DNA of 64,000 bases from Salinibacterium amurskyense (GCF_002797685.1 NZ_PGFH01000001.1:620001-684000); one strand, 5' to 3'. Counted from the first letter of the stretch, positions 1 to 10,192 are shown. The notes: generated from the letters alone by a model not told the origin. Translations and numbers: made by a program.

Positions 1-339
1 GAAGTTCGGTTGCTCATCGAGCAGGCCCACGACGAGGCATGGCAGATGCTCAACGAGAACCGCAAGGTGCTCGACAAGCTTGCCCGCGAACTCATGGAGA
101 AAGAGACGCTCGACCACGTTGAGCTCGACAAGATCTTCAAGGGAATGGCCAAGTTGCCCGAGCGCCCGCAGTGGCTTTCGAGCGACGCCCGCCCCGTTTC
201 GCAACTACCTCCCATCAAGGTTCCCAAGAAGAAGGTTGTTGAAGCGGACGCTGAAGCGAGCGACGGCGACGACACCACGCCATCGAAGCCGGCACGCACC
301 TCACGGCCACGCAAGTCGCCGGGTGTAGCAACGGCCTAG
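1..339 (+). CDS. ftsH: FtsH ATP-dependent zinc metalloprotease, C-terminal end (5' partial)
   Basis: The frame is open from base 1 and ends at TAG 337-339, so only the last 112 residues are seen. The helical stretch EQAHDEAWQMLNENRKVLD followed by ARELMEKETLD and a lysine/proline-rich tail is typical of the end of the FtsH M41 peptidase domain, after the metal-binding and catalytic residues. FtsH is a membrane-anchored AAA protease that degrades misfolded membrane and short-lived proteins. The basic, low-complexity tail after about residue 70 is common in actinobacterial FtsH. folE starts 7 bases downstream, the usual actinobacterial ftsH-folE order. The AAA domain lies outside the window. 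Confidence 0.9.
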   Translation, partial: EVRLLIEQAHDEAWQMLNENRKVLDKLARELMEKETLDHVELDKIFKGMAKLPERPQWLSSDARPVSQLPPIKVPKKKVVEADAEASDGDDTTPSKPARTSRPRKSPGVATA

Positions 340-346
340 GGGCAGC

Positions 347-931
347 ATGTCGATCGACCTCGCACGCATCGAAGCTGCGGTAGCCGAGATTCTGGCTGCC
401 GTAGGAGAAGACCCGAACCGGGCTGGCCTCACCGCCACCCCGCGCCGGGTTGCTTCGGCGTACGCAGAGTTTTTTGCGGGCAACGAGATCGACCCGCTCA
501 CGCATCTGTCAGACAGCATCGAGTTCACCGCCAAGGCAGACCAAACCGGCGAACTCGTGTTGCTGCGCGACATCGAGTTCCGTTCCATGTGCGAGCATCA
601 CTTGCTGCCATTTTTGGGCGTTGCCCACGTGGCCTACATTCCGGATGAGCGCATCATCGGGCTCGGCAACATCGCCCGGGTGGTCGAAACGATTGCCGCT
701 CGTGCGCAACTGCAGGAGCGATTAACCGAAGAGATTGCCGACGCCTTCGATGAAGGACTTTCGCCTCGCGGAGTGCTCGTGGTCGTGGATGCCATGCACG
801 GTTGTGTGTCGGCCCGCGGCCCACGCCAAACGGCAAGCTCCACCGTGACCCTCGCCTCACGCGGTGCACTGAGCGACCCCGTCGAGCGCGCCGAAGTGAT
901 GGCGCTCATCGGTCGAGGGCGCGATGCGTAG
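347..931 (+). CDS. folE: GTP cyclohydrolase I
   Basis: This enzyme converts GTP to 7,8-dihydroneopterin triphosphate, the first step of folate synthesis, in the cytoplasm. The 194 residues match the usual length. Zinc ligands are visible as C82 and H85 in RSMCEHHLLPF and C153 in MHGCVSARG. The ligand-binding region GLGNIARVVE and the helix QLQERLTEEIAD are also typical. The ATG at 347 lies 7 bases after the ftsH stop. The last 8 bases overlap the folP start, pointing to translational coupling in an ftsH-folE-folP-folB-folK operon. Confidence 0.97.
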   Translation: MSIDLARIEAAVAEILAAVGEDPNRAGLTATPRRVASAYAEFFAGNEIDPLTHLSDSIEFTAKADQTGELVLLRDIEFRSMCEHHLLPFLGVAHVAYIPDERIIGLGNIARVVETIAARAQLQERLTEEIADAFDEGLSPRGVLVVVDAMHGCVSARGPRQTASSTVTLASRGALSDPVERAEVMALIGRGRDA

Positions 932-1751
932 AGCACCACGCGTGACCGTTCCCCAGATCATGGGCATCCTCAACGTCACGCCCGATTCCTTTAGCGACGG
1001 CGGACAGTTCGAGCACGTTGACGCCGCCATCGCGCGCGGTATCGAGCTGCGCAACAACGGCGCGGATGTCGTGGATGTCGGCGGAGAATCGACTCGCCCC
1101 GGCGCCGAACGGGTGTCGCCCGCGCTCGAGCAGCAGCGGGTAATCCCGGTGATCGAAGCGCTCACGGCCGAGGGCGTAACCGTGAGCATCGACACGATGA
1201 ATGCCGAGACTGCACTCGCCGCGGCGAAGGCGGGAGCATCCATCATCAACGATGTCTCAGGCGGGTTGGCCGACCCCGAGATGTATCGGGTCGTCGCCGA
1301 AACAGACTTAATTTACATTGCTATGCACTGGCGTGGGCACAGCACCGAGATGGACCAGCTTTCGCAGTACGACGACGTTGTTGCCGACGTGCGCAGTGAG
1401 CTGAAGGCGCGATTGGCCGAGATGATGGTGTGGGGAGTGAAGCCCAACCGGGTGGTGCTCGACCCTGGTCTTGGTTTCGCGAAGAAGTCGCGTCACAACT
1501 GGGCGCTGTTGGGGCGGATCGACGAGCTGACGTCTCTGGGGCATCCGGTACTCATCGGGGCTTCGCGCAAAAGATTTCTCGCGTCGATGTTGCCGGCCGA
1601 TGCGCCGCCCGCTGACCGAGATTTGGCCACCGCAGTTATTAGCAATGTCGCCGCCGAAGCCGGGGTGTGGGCCGTTCGTGTGCACGACGTTCCCTCGACC
1701 CAGATCGCACTCTCCGTGTATCGCGCCATGCAGAAGGGCAAGAAACGATGA
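924..1751 (+). CDS. folP: Dihydropteroate synthase
   Basis: FolP condenses 4-aminobenzoate with 6-hydroxymethyl-dihydropterin diphosphate and is the sulfonamide target. Family motifs appear in order: MGILNVTPDSFSDGG near residues 13-27, DVGGESTRPGA, SIDTMNAETA, INDVSGG, DPGLGFAKK and a late GASRKRFL that contributes to the substrate pocket. The length of 275 residues fits a single-domain TIM-barrel enzyme. The ATG at 924 overlaps the folE stop by 8 bases; a GTG at 942 is an alternative start. The stop forms an ATGA overlap with folB. Confidence 0.97.
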   Translation: MRRAPRVTVPQIMGILNVTPDSFSDGGQFEHVDAAIARGIELRNNGADVVDVGGESTRPGAERVSPALEQQRVIPVIEALTAEGVTVSIDTMNAETALAAAKAGASIINDVSGGLADPEMYRVVAETDLIYIAMHWRGHSTEMDQLSQYDDVVADVRSELKARLAEMMVWGVKPNRVVLDPGLGFAKKSRHNWALLGRIDELTSLGHPVLIGASRKRFLASMLPADAPPADRDLATAVISNVAAEAGVWAVRVHDVPSTQIALSVYRAMQKGKKR

Positions 1752-2167
1752 ATCCCGCACTGGACGAAATCACCCTCACCGGTCTGCGCGCCACCGCCTT
1801 CCACGGCGTCTTCGATCACGAACGTCGCGACGGTCAAACCTTCGTGATTGACGCGACCGTGTACCTCGACTTTGCCGCCGCAGCCAGCACCGATGACCTG
1901 GCCCGCACCATCCACTACGGCGAACTGGCCGAAGAGATCGTTGCCGCCGTCGAAAGCAATCCGGTTGACCTCATCGAGACCGTGGTCGAGCGCATCGCCG
2001 CCGTCGTACTCGCGCACGAGGCCGCGGTGAGCACCAAGATCACGCTGCACAAGCCCGAAGCGCCCATCACCGTTCCATTCGCCGACGTGTCGGTCACGAT
2101 CACGCGCCACCGTGCAGCTCGCGCGCAGACCGCGGGCTTCAGCGCAGCGCCGCAGCCGCTCTCATGA
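1748..2167 (+). CDS. folB: Dihydroneopterin aldolase
   Basis: FolB cleaves 7,8-dihydroneopterin to 6-hydroxymethyl-7,8-dihydropterin and glycolaldehyde. I place the start at ATG 1748, inside the ATGA overlap with the folP stop, giving 139 residues beginning MNPALDEITLTGLRATAFHG. The frame stays open upstream to 1667, but that extension lies inside folP and has no family similarity. LTGLRATAFHGVFDHER is the canonical N-terminal strand-loop with the active-site region, and the central Tyr-Gly-Glu of HYGELAEEI is conserved. The C-terminal 20 residues are an unconserved Ala-rich tail. It ends in an ATGA overlap with folK. Confidence 0.95.
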   Translation: MNPALDEITLTGLRATAFHGVFDHERRDGQTFVIDATVYLDFAAAASTDDLARTIHYGELAEEIVAAVESNPVDLIETVVERIAAVVLAHEAAVSTKITLHKPEAPITVPFADVSVTITRHRAARAQTAGFSAAPQPLS

Positions 2168-2694
2168 TTCGCCAACAACGACTGCGCGTCGAACTGCCCG
2201 TAATGCTCGCCCTCGGCAGCAACCTCGGCGACCGCGAAACAACCCTGCGCGACGCCGTTCACGCGATTAACGCCATCGACGGTGTGACCGTGGATGCCGC
2301 CTCGAGCATCGTGCAAACGCCGGCGTTGAAACTTTCCGGCATCGACCACTCGGCCCCGGCCTATCTCAACGCGGTCGTGTCTGCCCGCAGCGCGCTGGAG
2401 CCCCACGCCCTGCTCACTGAACTGCAGCGCATCGAAGCCGAGAACGGTCGCGTGCGCGACGAGCGCTGGGGCGACCGCACCCTCGACATCGACATCATCT
2501 CGTTCGCTCACCTGCAGGTGGATGACGAACTCCTGACGATCCCGCATCCGCGTGCCGCTGAGCGCGCCTTCGTTCTCGTGCCGCTGCTGCAACTCGACCC
2601 GCACGCGAACCTCGCCGGAGTCGGAGCTGCCGCCGAATGCTTGAGCGCGATCGAGAACGACGCCACTGAGTTTGAGGCGGCACCCCTGTGGTAG
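2164..2694 (+). CDS. folK: 2-amino-4-hydroxy-6-hydroxymethyldihydropteridine diphosphokinase
   Basis: FolK transfers pyrophosphate from ATP to 6-hydroxymethyl-dihydropterin to make the FolP substrate. Motifs: LALGSNLGDRETTLRDAV near the N-terminus, then the family signature RWGDRTLDIDII with the Mg-binding Asp-x-Asp pair, and IPHPRAAERAFVLVPL. The 176-residue length is usual. The N-terminal dozen residues before VMLALGSN are unconserved, so a slightly later start is possible. Translation is coupled to folB (ATGA) and the gene overlaps the next GTG start by 7 bases. Confidence 0.96.
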   Translation: MIRQQRLRVELPVMLALGSNLGDRETTLRDAVHAINAIDGVTVDAASSIVQTPALKLSGIDHSAPAYLNAVVSARSALEPHALLTELQRIEAENGRVRDERWGDRTLDIDIISFAHLQVDDELLTIPHPRAAERAFVLVPLLQLDPHANLAGVGAAAECLSAIENDATEFEAAPLW

Positions 2695-3176
2695 CCCGTA
2701 CCTCCGCGTTGCATCTGGTGACGATTGCGGCCGCGGGCGGGGCCGTCGGCTGGTTGCTTGAAGTGCTGCTCACGGCATCCGGAAACCCGATCGTGCTGCC
2801 GTCGATTGCGCTGGCCGTTTCGCTCTTTCTCATTGCCGTGATTGTCGTGGTGTTGGCGGTGCCGATTTATCGTTCGTCGCGCGGTCTGCGCAAAGAACGC
2901 GTCAATCCGTTCTTCGCGCTGCGCGTCGTGGTGCTCGCGAAAGCGTCGAGCTTCGCGGGCGCGCTCTTGGGCGGCGCCACTCTCGCGATCGCGTTCTACC
3001 TGCTGAGCCGCACTATTACCCCGAGCAGCGGAACCGTGGCCACAAGCTTCGTAGTTTCGGGCGGCGCGGTAGTCTTGCTGATCGCAGGACTGGTCGCTGA
3101 ACGTTTGTGCACCATCCCGCCTGATGACGACGACCCGTCGTCGCAGCGTCCGATGGACCCCCAAGGAGCAGCGTGA
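2688..3176 (+). CDS. DUF3180 family membrane protein
   Basis: A 162-residue integral membrane protein with four hydrophobic segments near residues 7-30, 38-62, 84-108 and 118-142, and a short acidic tail (PPDDDDPSSQ). The starting GTG lies inside the 3' end of folK, so it is translationally coupled to the folate operon. DUF3180 proteins sit right after folK in many actinobacteria; no biochemical role is known to me. The family call rests on position, size and topology more than on a sharp motif. Confidence 0.8.
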   Translation: MVARTSALHLVTIAAAGGAVGWLLEVLLTASGNPIVLPSIALAVSLFLIAVIVVVLAVPIYRSSRGLRKERVNPFFALRVVVLAKASSFAGALLGGATLAIAFYLLSRTITPSSGTVATSFVVSGGAVVLLIAGLVAERLCTIPPDDDDPSSQRPMDPQGAA

Positions 3177-3658
3177 CTGAGCGACTCGATCTTCCCGACG
3201 CCGAGTGGCGCGGAGTCTCCCGCAAGTACGCCGTCGTTGAAGTAGGCGGACTGCTGATTGTGGGGATCATCATGGCGATCGCTACGTCGATTCCCGCCTT
3301 TGTCAGCGGCATCATCTGGTTCGCCGCCATCCCTGCCTCGCTCGGCATCATCTTTCTCATCAACATTCTGCTCACCCCTCGTCGCGTTCGCGCCATCGGC
3401 TACATGCTGCGCGAGGATGACCTCGTCTTTCGGCGCGGCCTGATGTTCCGCCGCGTGGTTGCGGTGCCTTACGGGCGCATGCAGCTCGTAGACATCAACC
3501 GTGGGCCCCTCGATCGCGCCGTCGGCCTCAGCGAACTCAAGTTTGTGACGGCAGCGGCATCCACCGGAGTCGTGATTCCTGGCCTGCCCGAGCAGGATGC
3601 TGAGGAGTTGAGAGACACGCTCGTCGCCCTGGCGGAAAGCCGTAGGGCCGGACTGTGA
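3173..3658 (+). CDS. Small membrane PH-domain (bPH2, YdbS-like) protein
   Basis: 161 residues starting at GTG 3173, inside a GTGA overlap with the DUF3180 gene. Two adjacent transmembrane helices near residues 23-44 and 46-66 precede a bacterial PH-like domain containing YMLREDDLVFRRGLMFRR and VPYGRMQLVDINRGPLDR. This Arg-Met-Gln arrangement before a glycine turn is typical of the bPH2 (formerly DUF304) family. It forms a pair with the next, larger PH protein, the same arrangement as Bacillus YdbS-YdbT. Function is unknown; in Bacillus the pair has been linked to envelope-stress resistance. Confidence 0.85.
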   Translation: MTERLDLPDAEWRGVSRKYAVVEVGGLLIVGIIMAIATSIPAFVSGIIWFAAIPASLGIIFLINILLTPRRVRAIGYMLREDDLVFRRGLMFRRVVAVPYGRMQLVDINRGPLDRAVGLSELKFVTAAASTGVVIPGLPEQDAEELRDTLVALAESRRAGL

Positions 3659-5478
3659 GCGATCCGCGCGAACCCGGCGAGGCCGCTGACGCCGAGCCCG
3701 TCCTCCCGCCAGAGCCCGCCGCCCCCGCCGTGGCGCTGACCGTTCCCGAGAGCGCTCGTCGCCTTGCCGATGGCGAGTGGCACCGGCTGCACCCGGCGAC
3801 GCCGTTCTTGCGCGGCGGTATCGCGTTCGTGGCGATCATCGGTGTCATCGTCGTGAACGCCCGCGACTTCTTCCTTGATCGCGTTTTCGGGGGCGGCCGA
3901 GAGTTCGAGTTCCTGGAACGCTTCGCGGACTCAAGCCTCATTCTTCTCGCGATTCTTGCCGTCCTGGTCGTCTTGCTGCTGAGCGTCGGCGGCTTCTACC
4001 TGTCGTGGCGGATGCACACCTTCCGCATCACCGATGAACTCGTTGAGGTGCGCAGCGGCATCGTCTTCCGCACCAACCGGCGGGGACGTCTCGACCGTAT
4101 TCAGGGCATCAACATCTCGCGCCCGTTCCTGGCTCGACTCTTCGGCGCCGCCAAGCTCGAAGTGAATGTGGCCGGTCAAGACGCGAACGTCGAGCTCGCC
4201 TATCTCGGCTCAGCCGGCGCGGATGACCTGCGCCTTGCCATCCTGCAGCTTGCCTCGGGAACGCGTGCCGCGGAGGCAGCGGCAGCGACCGCCGCCGCTC
4301 CGGCCGGAGTCGGAGGGCTCGTCGAGTCCCGCGTGAACGAGTTGCTGGCACCGGAGCTCGACCCCAACGCGGCTCCGCCCGAGTCGATCGTGCGGATCAG
4401 CATCCCGCGGCTCATCGGATCTCTCGTGCTCAGTGAAGCAACCGTGATCGCCATTCTCGCGGCCATCGGAATCATCACGACGGTGATTGCCACCGGCAAG
4501 TATGGCTGGATCTTCGCGCTGCTGCCTGGCCTTCTCGGTCTCTTTGGTTATTTGGCATCGCGACTGACGCGCTCGTTGCGTTACTCGATCGCCTCTACGG
4601 ATGACGGCATCCGAGTCGGTTATGGCTTGCTGTCGACGACCAACGAGACGCTGCCGCCCGGCCGTATTCACGCGGTCGAGGTATCGCAACCGCTGTTGTG
4701 GCGCGCTGCCGGCTGGTGGGAAATCAAGATCAACACCGCGTCGCAGGCGGCGAGTTCGAGCGGTGCGACCGCGAAGACAACGCTGCTGCCCGTCGGCGAC
4801 ATGAACGATGTGCACCGCGTGCTGCAGCTTGTGCTGCCGAGCCTCGCCGACGAGAAATCGCGCGAGCTGCTCGAATGCGGCCTTGCCGCCGGAGCCCACG
4901 ACGACGCCTACGTCACCTCGCCCAAACGGGCAGCGATCTTGCGTTGGTTCTCGTGGCGCCGCAACGGCTTCGTGCTGATTTCGGATGCCGTAGCACTGCG
5001 CAAGGGAGCCATCTGGCGTTCGCTCGTGCTGGTGCCGCAAGCGCGCATGCAGAGCGTCAGCATGAACGAGGGTCCGTTGTTGCGCCGCATGGGCCTCGCA
5101 GAACTGCGTATTCACACTGTCGCTGGCCCGATCTCGGCCACGATCGGTGCGCTAGATCGCGGCGATGTTGTGCGCTTCTTCGACGAGGTCGCGCACGCCG
5201 CGGTGCACGCTGCCGGCGTTGACACCAGCCATCGCTGGCGCAGTGCTGCCGTGGCGCCTGAAATTGCTTTAGCTCCGGAAGCTGCCGCTCCCGCAGCACC
5301 CGCAACTGCCGCAGCCCCCGAAGTTCCTGCAGTTCTGGAAGCGGCTGCACCCGCGGCAATCCCCGAAACCCCGGCAACCCCCGAAACCCCGGCAATCCCC
5401 GAAACCCCCGAAACCCCCGAAACCCCGGCAACCCCCGAAACCCCGGCAACCCCCGAAACCCCGGAGGACCACGCGTAA
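3655..5478 (+). CDS. Multi-PH-domain (bPH2, YdbT-like) membrane protein with a Pro/Glu/Thr repeat tail
   Basis: 607 residues from GTG 3655, overlapping the previous stop. An acidic, Pro-rich N-terminus precedes hydrophobic segments near residues 46-66 and 96-116. Three PH-like units follow: one with [16 protein letters not shown] (about 123), one with [13 protein letters not shown] (about 314) and one with [15 protein letters not shown] (about 441). Two more hydrophobic stretches lie near 255-300. From about residue 525 the protein becomes Ala/Pro-rich and ends in repeats of [12 protein letters not shown]. This is the YdbT-like partner of the preceding gene. The repeat tail is not part of the family core and probably lies outside the folded domains. 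Confidence 0.85.
   Translation: MSDPREPGEAADAEPVLPPEPAAPAVALTVPESARRLADGEWHRLHPATPFLRGGIAFVAIIGVIVVNARDFFLDRVFGGGREFEFLERFADSSLILLAILAVLVVLLLSVGGFYLSWRMHTFRITDELVEVRSGIVFRTNRRGRLDRIQGINISRPFLARLFGAAKLEVNVAGQDANVELAYLGSAGADDLRLAILQLASGTRAAEAAAATAAAPAGVGGLVESRVNELLAPELDPNAAPPESIVRISIPRLIGSLVLSEATVIAILAAIGIITTVIATGKYGWIFALLPGLLGLFGYLASRLTRSLRYSIASTDDGIRVGYGLLSTTNETLPPGRIHAVEVSQPLLWRAAGWWEIKINTASQAASSSGATAKTTLLPVGDMNDVHRVLQLVLPSLADEKSRELLECGLAAGAHDDAYVTSPKRAAILRWFSWRRNGFVLISDAVALRKGAIWRSLVLVPQARMQSVSMNEGPLLRRMGLAELRIHTVAGPISATIGALDRGDVVRFFDEVAHAAVHAAGVDTSHRWRSAAVAPEIALAPEAAAPAAPATAAAPEVPAVLEAAAPAAIPETPATPETPAIPETPETPETPATPETPATPETPEDHA
5361..5464 (+). repeat. Short tandem repeat encoding Pro-Glu-Thr-Pro-rich tail
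   Basis: About 100 bases are built from the 9-base unit CCCCGAAAC and its 18-base compound form CCCCGAAACCCCGGCAAC, in frame with the end of the multi-PH protein. It encodes [12 protein letters not shown] and PETPET units. Because units are multiples of nine bases, changes in copy number by slippage keep the frame. Confidence 0.9.
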
Positions 5479-6227
5479 TGGCTCAGGCAGCAGGCCGGCT
5501 CGGAATCGGCATCATCGGCGCGGGCAAAGTGGGCCCGATTCTGGGCGCAGCGCTCGCGGGCGCAGGCCATGCCATCGTCGGAATCGCGGCATCCTCCGAG
5601 CGCAACTTGGAACGCGCAAGCGCGATTCTTCCTGAGGTGCCGGTGCTCGACATCCCGACTCTGGTGGAGCGTAGCGAGCTCGTGATTCTGGCGATTCCCG
5701 AGGGCGAGATTGAGTCATTTGCTCAGGGCCTTGCCGATGCTGGAGTCTGGCAGCCGGGGCAACTCGTGTTGCACACGGCGCCCGGGCTCGGCTACCAGGC
5801 CTTGGCGCCTGCGCTCGCGTCCGGGGCGATTCCGCTCGCGGTGCATCCGGCCATGGTGTTTACGGGAACGAGCCTCGACCTCACCCGCCTGCACGAAACC
5901 TATTGCGCCGTCAGCGCGCCCACCCCGGTGCTGCCGATCGCCCAAGCGCTTGTCGTCGAGATGGGCGCCGAGCCGATCGTCATCGCCGAAAGCGAGCGTG
6001 CTGCGTGGGCCGAAGCGGTGAGCACAGCGACGAGTTTCTCGGCCGCCATCGTCGGTCAATCCTTAGATTTGCTTGCTAGCGTCGGGGTGGATGCCCCTTC
6101 TCGCGTCTTAGGACCGCTGCTGCGCTCCTCGGTTGAGAGTGCGCTCGCGCGTGCCACAGCGACTAGCATCGATGTTTCCTTGCTCGACCCCGAGCCTAGG
6201 CCCCATTCACAGGAGGACCCCTCGTGA
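5478..6227 (+). CDS. Rossmann-like / DUF2520 oxidoreductase-like protein
   Basis: 249 residues; the ATG shares one base with the previous stop (TAATG). The N-terminal nucleotide-binding motif [15 protein letters not shown] (residues 10-24) marks a Rossmann fold. The next half ([28 protein letters not shown]) and a helical C-terminus match the Rossmann-like/DUF2520 architecture related to F420-dependent oxidoreductases and PanE-like proteins. It overlaps panC by four bases. Its place before panC makes a role near pantoate metabolism plausible, but the substrate is not known. Confidence 0.82.
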   Translation: MAQAAGRLGIGIIGAGKVGPILGAALAGAGHAIVGIAASSERNLERASAILPEVPVLDIPTLVERSELVILAIPEGEIESFAQGLADAGVWQPGQLVLHTAPGLGYQALAPALASGAIPLAVHPAMVFTGTSLDLTRLHETYCAVSAPTPVLPIAQALVVEMGAEPIVIAESERAAWAEAVSTATSFSAAIVGQSLDLLASVGVDAPSRVLGPLLRSSVESALARATATSIDVSLLDPEPRPHSQEDPS

Positions 6228-7087
6228 GTTCACACCCCCGCCCGCAAGTTATTGAGACCGTCGCGGGTATGCGCGATGTGGTTGCGCACGAGCGCGCCGC
6301 TGGCCGCACCATCGCTTTGACGCCCACGCTGGGCGCTCTTCACCAGGGTCACCTCGCTCACGTTGAGCGCGCCGCCGAGCTCGCCGATGTGCGCATCGTT
6401 TCGATCTTCGTGAACCCCACACAATTCGGTGCCAACGAAGATCTCGACAAGTATCCGCGCACGATGGATGAAGATCTCGACATGCTCGGCGAGATGGGTG
6501 TCCCGTATGTCTTCGCGCCCAGTGTGGAGGAGATGTACCCGAAGGGGCCGACCTCCACCACGATCTCGGCCGGCCAGATCGGCACGATGTTCGAGGGCAA
6601 GACCCGCCCCGGCCACTTCGACGGCGTACTCACGGTTGTCGCGAAGCTGCTCGCCATTACGAGCCCACAGTTCGTCACGTTTGGCCAGAAGGATGCGCAG
6701 CAGCTCTTTCTCGTTCGCCGCATGATCACCGACCTCAACATCCCGGTGCAGCTCGAGATCATCGAAACCGTGCGCGAAGAAGACGGCCTCGCCCTCTCGA
6801 GCCGCAACCAGTTCTTGGATGCCCACCAGCGCGAAGCGGCATCCATTCTGTCGACCGCATTGAACGCGGCGACCTCTGCCGCCGACAGTGGCCTTGACGC
6901 CGTAATCGCCGCCGCGCAGGGGGCGCTCATGGGGGAGTCGGGCGTCGAGCTCGACTACTTCACCGTCGTCGATACCGATACCTTCATGCCGGTACCCGAT
7001 GGCTACCGTGGGCCGGCTGTTGCCCTCGTCGCTGCTCGCGTGGGGGAGACCCGTCTGATCGACAACGCGACCCTCTACGTCGGCTAG
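6224..7087 (+). CDS. panC: Pantothenate synthetase (pantoate-beta-alanine ligase)
   Basis: PanC joins pantoate and beta-alanine with ATP to make pantothenate, the vitamin B5 step before coenzyme A. 287 residues, family-typical. The HxGH nucleotidyltransferase motif is H40-Q-G-H43 in TPTLGALHQGH; the family usually has Met where this has Leu36. FVNPTQFG, a beta-alanine/pantoate pocket GHFDGVLTVVAKL, FGQKDAQQ and the late ALSSRNQFL loop are all present. The start is GTG 6224 with AGGAGG 8 bases upstream, in a GTGA overlap with the DUF2520 gene. Confidence 0.97.
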   Translation: MSSHPRPQVIETVAGMRDVVAHERAAGRTIALTPTLGALHQGHLAHVERAAELADVRIVSIFVNPTQFGANEDLDKYPRTMDEDLDMLGEMGVPYVFAPSVEEMYPKGPTSTTISAGQIGTMFEGKTRPGHFDGVLTVVAKLLAITSPQFVTFGQKDAQQLFLVRRMITDLNIPVQLEIIETVREEDGLALSSRNQFLDAHQREAASILSTALNAATSAADSGLDAVIAAAQGALMGESGVELDYFTVVDTDTFMPVPDGYRGPAVALVAARVGETRLIDNATLYVG

Positions 7088-7145
7088 TTTTCGCCCGTAG
7101 TTCGGGGCGCGACAGCGCGTCGCTATCCCGGCTACGATTGAGGGC

Positions 7146-8645
<1,500 letters not shown>

Positions 8646-8653
8646 GCACGACA

Positions 8654-8830
8654 ATGACTGACCCAGTGCCCAACGAGACTCCGGCTGCGGCTGAGACGCC
8701 GGATACGGCTGAGTCTCCGAAGAAGTCGACGATCACCCCCATGCGCATTGCGCTCTGGGTGCTCGTGGCGGGCGCTGGACTCTTCATGGTGCTTACCGGC
8801 CTCGTTGGCGTATTAGTAAAGGCTCAGTAG
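8654..8830 (+). CDS. Small single-pass membrane protein, hypothetical
   Basis: 58 residues starting at ATG 8654, 8 bases after the lysS stop. The first 28 residues are acidic and Pro/Thr/Ala-rich (MTDPVPNETPAAAETPD), followed by a short basic patch and one hydrophobic helix, about residues 31-55. The layout suggests a cytoplasmic tail with a C-terminal membrane anchor. Codon choice resembles that of neighbouring genes. I do not recognise a family. The stop TAG overlaps the next tiny frame. Confidence 0.6.
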   Translation: MTDPVPNETPAAAETPDTAESPKKSTITPMRIALWVLVAGAGLFMVLTGLVGVLVKAQ

Positions 8831-8919
8831 TGGATCGCAAATCATCGCGTCTCATCATGACTGTGACTCTCGTGGGACTTGTCGTACTCATCGCCATAGT
8901 CACCCTGGTCAACGGTTAG
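8830..8919 (+). CDS. Putative 29-residue membrane peptide
   Basis: GTG 8830 overlaps the TAG of the preceding gene. The 29-residue product begins MDRKSSRLIMTV, then is hydrophobic to residue 27, giving one predicted membrane helix after a positively charged start. There is a weak AAAGG about 10 bases upstream. It is short enough to be chance, but the coupled start, charge pattern and place in a row of tiny membrane genes favour a real gene. Confidence 0.4.
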   Translation: MDRKSSRLIMTVTLVGLVVLIAIVTLVNG

Positions 8920-8928
8920 GCTAGAAGC

Positions 8929-9105
8929 GTGCCTCAAGAATTCTGGTCGAACGCGATCTTCTCCGTCATCCCGACGATCGCTGTTGGCGTGATTTTCTGG
9001 TTCGTCATGGCAGCGATCATTCGCTCTGACCGTACCGAGCGCAGCAGCTACGCCAAGATCGAGGCCGAAGAGCGCGCCAAGATGGCCGCAAAGTCAGAAC
9101 TTTAG
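8929..9105 (+). CDS. Small membrane protein with charged C-terminal helix
   Basis: 58 residues from GTG 8929. A hydrophobic helix covers residues 9-31 and is followed by a charged helical tail (RSDRTERSSYAKIEAEERAK). TAGGCT at 8917-8922 lies 6 bases before the GTG with no clear ribosome site, the same spacing seen at other starts here, suggesting a leaderless transcript. Its TAG (9103-9105) overlaps the lacI TAA on the other strand, so the two genes converge with almost no gap. No known function. Confidence 0.65.
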   Translation: MPQEFWSNAIFSVIPTIAVGVIFWFVMAAIIRSDRTERSSYAKIEAEERAKMAAKSEL

Positions 9106-10124
9106 GCTGAGCCCCGAAGCTTGATCTCGGTCGGCAGGAGGCGGCCGCGAGTCTCTGGCGTCACGCCATTCACGAGCTCGAGCACCATCGAAGCCGCTTC
9201 GCGCCCCAAGAGATCAGCCGGTTGACGCACGGTTGATAACTGCGGCTGGCAACGCAGCGCCCAATCGCTATCGTCAAAGCCCACGATGCCGACGTCGCCG
9301 GGAACGGAACGCCCGTGCTCACGCAGCACGTCCATAGCGCCGGCAGCCAAAGCATCGGATGCCGCGAAAACTCCATCAATATCGCCAGCGCGTTCGAGAA
9401 GGGCCTTCATGCCCTGAACGCCGCTGTCGCGCGAGTAAAGCGGAAAGTCGACGACCAGGTTCTCGTCGAACTGGTCGCCTAGGGCATCCCGAAAGCCGGC
9501 AAGACGTTCACTGCCGGAGTCGCGGTCGAGCGCGGCGGCGATCATGCCGATCTTCTTGCGGCCGGTGGCGAGAAGTTCGCGAGTGATGTCGCGGGCGGCC
9601 CCGCGGTTGTCGATGCCGACGTAGGGCATATCGGGGGCGCTCATGGGGTGGCCGACAAAGACGGCGGGGAGCCCGATGTGAGTGATCGCATCGGCGATGG
9701 GGTCGTGCTCGCGGGCGGAGACGATGACGGCGCCGTCAACGAAGCCGCCGCGGAGGTAGTCAGCAATGCGCGCACTGTCGCGGTCAGAGCCAATAATCAA
9801 GCACACCAGTTGGTAGTCGGCCTCGGAGAGGCGCTCGTTGGTGCCGAGCAAAATCGCGCCGATGTTGGGGTCTTCGAGAAAGACGGAGTGGGGCTCGTGC
9901 ACGATGAGCGCGATGGCCTTGGAGCGCTGTGTTGCGAGGTTGCGGGCGGCCATGTTGCGCACGTACCCGACCTTGGCGATGGCCTTCTCGATGGCTTCGC
10001 GGGCGGAGTCGGAAACATATGGTTCGCCGTTGAGCATGCGCGAGACGGTGCCGCGGGAGACATTGGCTTCGGCGGCGACATCGAAAATTGTCGCGCGGCG
10101 CGGTCGTGCCCCAGAGGTTGCCAT
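9102..10124 (-). CDS. LacI-family transcriptional repressor of the galactoside locus
   Basis: 340 residues. The N-terminal HTH (RRATIFDVAAEANVSRGTVSRMLNG, about residues 9-33) has the LacI-type helix and hinge with YVRNMAARNLATQRSK. It is followed by a periplasmic-binding-protein-like effector domain with DGAVIVSAREHDP, YVGIDNRGAA and GDVGIVGFDDSDW. It is divergent from the beta-galactosidase operon, with four dyad sites of one consensus between them, so it very likely represses that operon and itself. The inducer is presumably a galactoside or galactose-containing sugar (inference). Confidence 0.93.
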   Translation of the reverse strand: MATSGARPRRATIFDVAAEANVSRGTVSRMLNGEPYVSDSAREAIEKAIAKVGYVRNMAARNLATQRSKAIALIVHEPHSVFLEDPNIGAILLGTNERLSEADYQLVCLIIGSDRDSARIADYLRGGFVDGAVIVSAREHDPIADAITHIGLPAVFVGHPMSAPDMPYVGIDNRGAARDITRELLATGRKKIGMIAAALDRDSGSERLAGFRDALGDQFDENLVVDFPLYSRDSGVQGMKALLERAGDIDGVFAASDALAAGAMDVLREHGRSVPGDVGIVGFDDSDWALRCQPQLSTVRQPADLLGREAASMVLELVNGVTPETRGRLLPTEIKLRGSA

Positions 10125-10131
10125 GACCCCA

Positions 10132-10147
10132 TGTTAGCGCTCCCACG
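10132..10147. promoter_or_regulatory. LacI-type operator-like dyad 1 (repressor-proximal)
   Basis: TGTTAGCGCTCCCACG, centred on CG, 7 bases upstream of the lacI ATG. It fits the consensus TGTKNRCGYTCMCA shared with three other sites downstream and would suit autorepression of lacI. Confidence 0.55.
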
Positions 10148-10176
10148 GGCTTCGCACTTCCCCATGTTCGCGGGAC

Positions 10177-10192
10177 TGTTCACGTTCACAGA
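10177..10192. promoter_or_regulatory. LacI-type operator-like dyad 2
   Basis: TGTTCACGTTCACAGA, about 28 bases upstream of the TTGACA hexamer of the beta-galactosidase promoter. One half is TTCACA; the other is imperfect. It is 45 bases from dyad 1. Confidence 0.6.

Noticed and set aside
5057-5449. Collagen-like Gly-x-y repeats ([10 protein letters not shown]) on the minus strand
   Set aside because: This is the complement of the Pro-Glu-Thr repeat in the plus-strand PH gene, and the frame has no start signal.
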